49,371 bases of DNA from NCBI RefSeq assembly GCF_001436455.1, contig NZ_AYYU01000012.1:1-49371 (forward strand), read 5' to 3'. The translations under genes and the position numbers were made by a program. Under the pieces are notes generated by a model. It was not told the origin of the DNA. It saw only the letters and a list, made by a program, of their open reading frames with translations, and did no database searches. Positions 46,848-49,371 of the stretch are shown here, piece after piece. Origin of the DNA: Lactobacillus jensenii DSM 20557. GTDB lineage: Bacteria; Bacillota; Bacilli; Lactobacillales; Lactobacillaceae. Position 1 is the stretch's first letter, and every line of letters starts with the position of its first letter.

Positions 46848-47396
46848 TTACTCATCATCTTCGTCTTCATCATCATCTAATTCTGATAATTGACCTTCAA
46901 TACCATCTGGTAATTCATCATCGTCATCTGGATCATCAAAATCGTCATCATCTGCAGCATCAAAGTCATCTGTATTTTCATCTTCATCAGTATCCAAATC
47001 ATCATCTTCTGGATCATCAGAATCGTAGTCGATAATGTCATCATCATCACTACTTGCAATAAATGCATTAACCTTTCTATGATGCTTTTTACGTGGTTCA
47101 TCATCTTCGTCTTCAGGGTGGTTAACTTCTTCGTCAACAGATTCATATGGGAACCATGAACGAAGGGCCCATACATTATCACCCATTGAGATAAATTCAC
47201 CATCAGTATTCATATCAGTATAAAATTGTGGTAAACGTTCACGAATTTCTTCGTCACTAGTACCTAAGTATTCTTGAACGGCATTTACAATATCGGCAAA
47301 AGCCATGCGCTTGCCGTGGTCTTCTAAAATAGCACGTGCTACTTCAATTAATGAAAGTTCTTCGCGTTTCTTACCTTCAAAATCAGCTAAACCCAC
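46848..47396 (-). CDS. rpoE: RNA polymerase delta subunit
   Basis: 182 residues. The folded N-terminal domain (about 1-90; ELSLIEVARAILEDHGKRM ... NVWALRSWFPYE) binds core polymerase, and the C-terminal ~70 residues are almost all Asp and Glu, as in delta. It increases recycling and promoter selectivity. The start is GTG at 47396, with GAGAGG upstream. Its neighbour pyrG is responsive to nucleotide levels, as in other Bacillota. Confidence 0.96.
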   Translation of the reverse strand: MGLADFEGKKREELSLIEVARAILEDHGKRMAFADIVNAVQEYLGTSDEEIRERLPQFYTDMNTDGEFISMGDNVWALRSWFPYESVDEEVNHPEDEDDEPRKKHHRKVNAFIASSDDDDIIDYDSDDPEDDDLDTDEDENTDDFDAADDDDFDDPDDDDELPDGIEGQLSELDDDEDEDDE

Positions 47397-47443
47397 AGTT
47401 AAACGTCCTCTCTTTATAGCATCTTTTCTATTTTACGCATCTC

Positions 47444-47851
47444 TTAAGAAAAAATCAATGTGACTGCATAGTTACCTATTAAGTATAGCCCACTAAATAG
47501 GTCATATTCAACTTGAACTTTGACTCTACCGCCATATTTAGTAACTTTTAGGAATTTAGTTTCACTAATTAAGTCCATTTGGCGGTTATTAACTACATAC
47601 TTGCAGCCACGTTTTTCTCCTAGTTCCAACTTGATTAATGAATAATCACTTGGAACTACTCCTCGATTAATTATAAGCGTTTGTTTTTGTTTTTTTAGTA
47701 AAATCTTAACAGGAATTTGGTCATCCTCTAAATATTTTAAACGCCAACCATCTTCTAGCTCTTCAACTTGTGCTTTTGCACTCTTTTGAAAGCTTTCTGA
47801 ATCTTGTTCTTGAGTAATTGTACTTTTAAATTTTAAATCTACTTCTTTCAA
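47444..47851 (-). CDS. DUF1934 protein (YwiB-like, calycin-type barrel)
   Basis: 135 residues from a TTG at 47851, preceded by GAGGGG; a GTG nine codons upstream has no site. Beta-rich, with an N-terminal KFKSTITQE strand and C-terminal GRVKVQVEYDLFSGLYLIGNYAV strand pair, fitting the DUF1934/YwiB family of unknown function. It lies upstream of rpoE on the same strand and is divergent from the HD phosphohydrolase gene. Confidence 0.82.
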   Translation of the reverse strand: MKEVDLKFKSTITQEQDSESFQKSAKAQVEELEDGWRLKYLEDDQIPVKILLKKQKQTLIINRGVVPSDYSLIKLELGEKRGCKYVVNNRQMDLISETKFLKVTKYGGRVKVQVEYDLFSGLYLIGNYAVTLIFS

Positions 47852-47966
47852 AATACCCCTCAATCTATGATAATTCACATCTTAAACGTTTTCTTTGTTA
47901 TAATTTTAACTGTATACATTTTACCGAATTTTTCTTCAAAAATTAAATAAAATGAAGGGAAGAATT

Positions 47967-49340
47967 ATGTTTTTTCAAAGTGAAAAATTACCCCACCCCG
48001 TAGAATTACGTGATCCTGTTCATGGTTACATTCATATCGAAGATAAAGTTATTTTAGATTTAATTAATTCTAAAGAATTTCAACGCTTACGCCGAATTAA
48101 ACAACTTGGACCAACTAGCTATGTTTTTCCCGGTGCAACTCATACACGGTTTGAACATAACTTAGGTGTTTATGAATTAACTAGACGAATTTGCGAAATA
48201 TTTAGCAAACAATATCCATCTATCAAACCAAATGATGGCCTTTGGAATGAAAAAGAAAATATAGTAGCCGAATGTGCCGCATTATTACATGACATTGGAC
48301 ATGGTCCATATTCTCATACTTTTGAGCATCTATTTGGAACTAACCACGAAAAAATAGGCACACAAATTATTACTGACAAATCTACTGAAATTAATCAAAT
48401 TTTATCAAAGGTTGCTCCAGCTTTTCCTGAAGCAGTTGCCAGCGTCATAGCAAAGACCTACCCTAATCCACAAGTGGTTAAAATGATTTCAAGCCAAGCA
48501 GATGCAGATAGAATGGATTATCTACAAAGGGACGCCTACTTTACAGGTGTAACATATGGCAGCTTTGATATTGAACGCTTATTACGCGTAATTCGCCCTT
48601 ATTCCGATGGAATTTGCTTTACTAATAATGGAATGCATGCAGTTGAAGATTACATTGTTAGTCGTTATCAAATGTATCAACAAGTATATTTTCATCGTAT
48701 AAATCGCTCATTAGAAGTCGTCTTAAACAAATTACTTGAAAGAGCAAGATATGTTTATAAGTCAAACACTTTATTAGTTACACCAAGTTTACAAAAATTT
48801 TTGGATGGAAGTTGGACTTTAAAAGATTATTTGAATCTTGATGATGGCGTAATGGAAACCAATTTTTCTATTTGGCGTGAATCAGGCGACGAAATTTTAG
48901 CAGATTTAGCAAGCAGATATTTATTTAGAAAACCTTTCGCTAGTTGTAGTGTTAATCAAGAAACTCGCAATTTAGTACCTAAGCTCAAAAATTATATTAA
49001 AGAAGCTGGCTTTGATCCTAATTACTATACAGCTCTAACTAGTGCTTTTGATGAACCATATGATGCATATAAGCCAACTGGCAAAAATGCAAATAGTCAA
49101 ATTGAAATTATGCAAGATGATGGGTCGTTAATTGAATTATCTGAGTTAAGTCCATTAGTAAAAGCACTCAACGGAACTATCCAGGGAAGCGAAAATTTCT
49201 TTTTCCCGAAAGTTATGCTATCCCAAAATGATGAACCGCAAATTTTTGATCCGCTTTACCAAGAATTTCAAAAATACGTAAAAAATGGTGCCCTTCGATA
49301 TCAGAGAAAACCAACTAAAAAGAATAATTCCAATAATTAA
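47967..49340 (+). CDS. HD-domain phosphohydrolase (dGTPase/SAMHD1-like)
   Basis: 457 residues from the ATG at 47967, with GAAGGG upstream; an ATG five codons earlier contains that site. Metal-binding HD motif residues are His in THTRFEHNLG, HD in LLHDIGHGPYSH and Asp in ADADRMDYLQRDAYFTG. The N-terminal LRDPVHGYIHIED is typical of YwfO-type proteins, which hydrolyse deoxynucleoside triphosphates. The exact substrate is not settled by the sequence. Confidence 0.92.
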   Translation: MFFQSEKLPHPVELRDPVHGYIHIEDKVILDLINSKEFQRLRRIKQLGPTSYVFPGATHTRFEHNLGVYELTRRICEIFSKQYPSIKPNDGLWNEKENIVAECAALLHDIGHGPYSHTFEHLFGTNHEKIGTQIITDKSTEINQILSKVAPAFPEAVASVIAKTYPNPQVVKMISSQADADRMDYLQRDAYFTGVTYGSFDIERLLRVIRPYSDGICFTNNGMHAVEDYIVSRYQMYQQVYFHRINRSLEVVLNKLLERARYVYKSNTLLVTPSLQKFLDGSWTLKDYLNLDDGVMETNFSIWRESGDEILADLASRYLFRKPFASCSVNQETRNLVPKLKNYIKEAGFDPNYYTALTSAFDEPYDAYKPTGKNANSQIEIMQDDGSLIELSELSPLVKALNGTIQGSENFFFPKVMLSQNDEPQIFDPLYQEFQKYVKNGALRYQRKPTKKNNSNN

Positions 49341-49343
49341 AGG

Positions 49344-49371
49344 CTCTTTGTCAAATCCTGTTGATAAAGAG
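49344..49371 (+). terminator. Probable terminator at the window edge
   Basis: CTCTTTGTCAA-ATCCTG-TTGATAAAGAG forms an 11-bp stem with one G-U pair, 4 bases after the HD gene stop. The expected U run would lie beyond the window. Confidence 0.6.

Noticed and set aside
46848-47100. Long run of Asp/Glu codons considered as a simple-sequence repeat
   Set aside because: It is the normal disordered acidic tail of the delta subunit.
46877-47203. Met-rich minus-strand frame inside rpoE
   Set aside because: Produced by the GAT/GAA repeats of the acidic rpoE tail read in another frame.

Overview
The window looks like chromosomal DNA of a low-GC Lactobacillus, most like the L. gasseri / L. johnsonii group. 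This rests on protein character and gene order (pth-mfd-rqcP-divIC-S1 protein-tilS-ftsH-hslO-dusB-lysS; murF-cshA-acpS-alr; rpoE-pyrG-murA; xpt-pbuX), not on a database search. Housekeeping genes are mostly on the minus strand, with accessory cassettes inserted between them. I saw no tRNA, rRNA, CRISPR array, phage or intact insertion sequence.

Layout. (1) 0-5 kb: a small secreted bacteriocin-like protein with a dedicated ABC export/immunity operon (minus), a divergent Rgg-type regulator and a DUF2785 protein (plus). (2) 5-19.5 kb: the lysS-to-pth housekeeping block, then a c-di-AMP-binding CBS protein, alr and acpS. (3) 19.6-26 kb: cshA, murF, rpmE2, a DUF4145 membrane protein, a NUDIX hydrolase and a NatAB-like ABC pair. 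(4) 26-33.7 kb: accessory genes, including a membrane-anchored EEP-family hydrolase, a decayed region with a deleted LPXTG surface protein, a nucleoside hydrolase, a MerR-controlled MFS pump with DUF4811 partner, an L,D-transpeptidase and a DUF4931 protein. (5) 33.8-39.1 kb: purine genes guaA and xpt-pbuX (with a guanine-type riboswitch) and a C69 dipeptidase. (6) 39.2-43.5 kb: a RiPP cassette. (7) 43.7-49.4 kb: murA, pyrG, rpoE, a DUF1934 protein and an HD phosphohydrolase.

The most interesting system is the RiPP cassette. It holds an 83-residue precursor with a helical acidic leader and a Ser/Thr/Cys-rich tail, an unknown 102-residue protein, and a 438-residue enzyme built like a class III lanthipeptide synthetase (RamC/LanKC-type lyase plus kinase) that stops where the LanC cyclase domain should begin. 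A divergent operon encodes an ABC exporter and a compact prolyl-oligopeptidase-like hydrolase that could process the leader. No cyclase is encoded nearby. Terminator hairpins with nearly the same arm sequence flank the cassette. The product may be a dehydrated peptide that is linear, or one cyclised spontaneously or by an unlinked enzyme.

Other notable points: MurA carries Asp instead of the catalytic Cys (expected fosfomycin resistance); pyrG has a promoter and leader that fit CTP-sensing reiterative transcription; acpS reads 88 bases into alr; a perfect 52-bp palindrome contains the stop codons of two convergent genes; and the LPXTG gene has been reduced to its start and its sorting signal.
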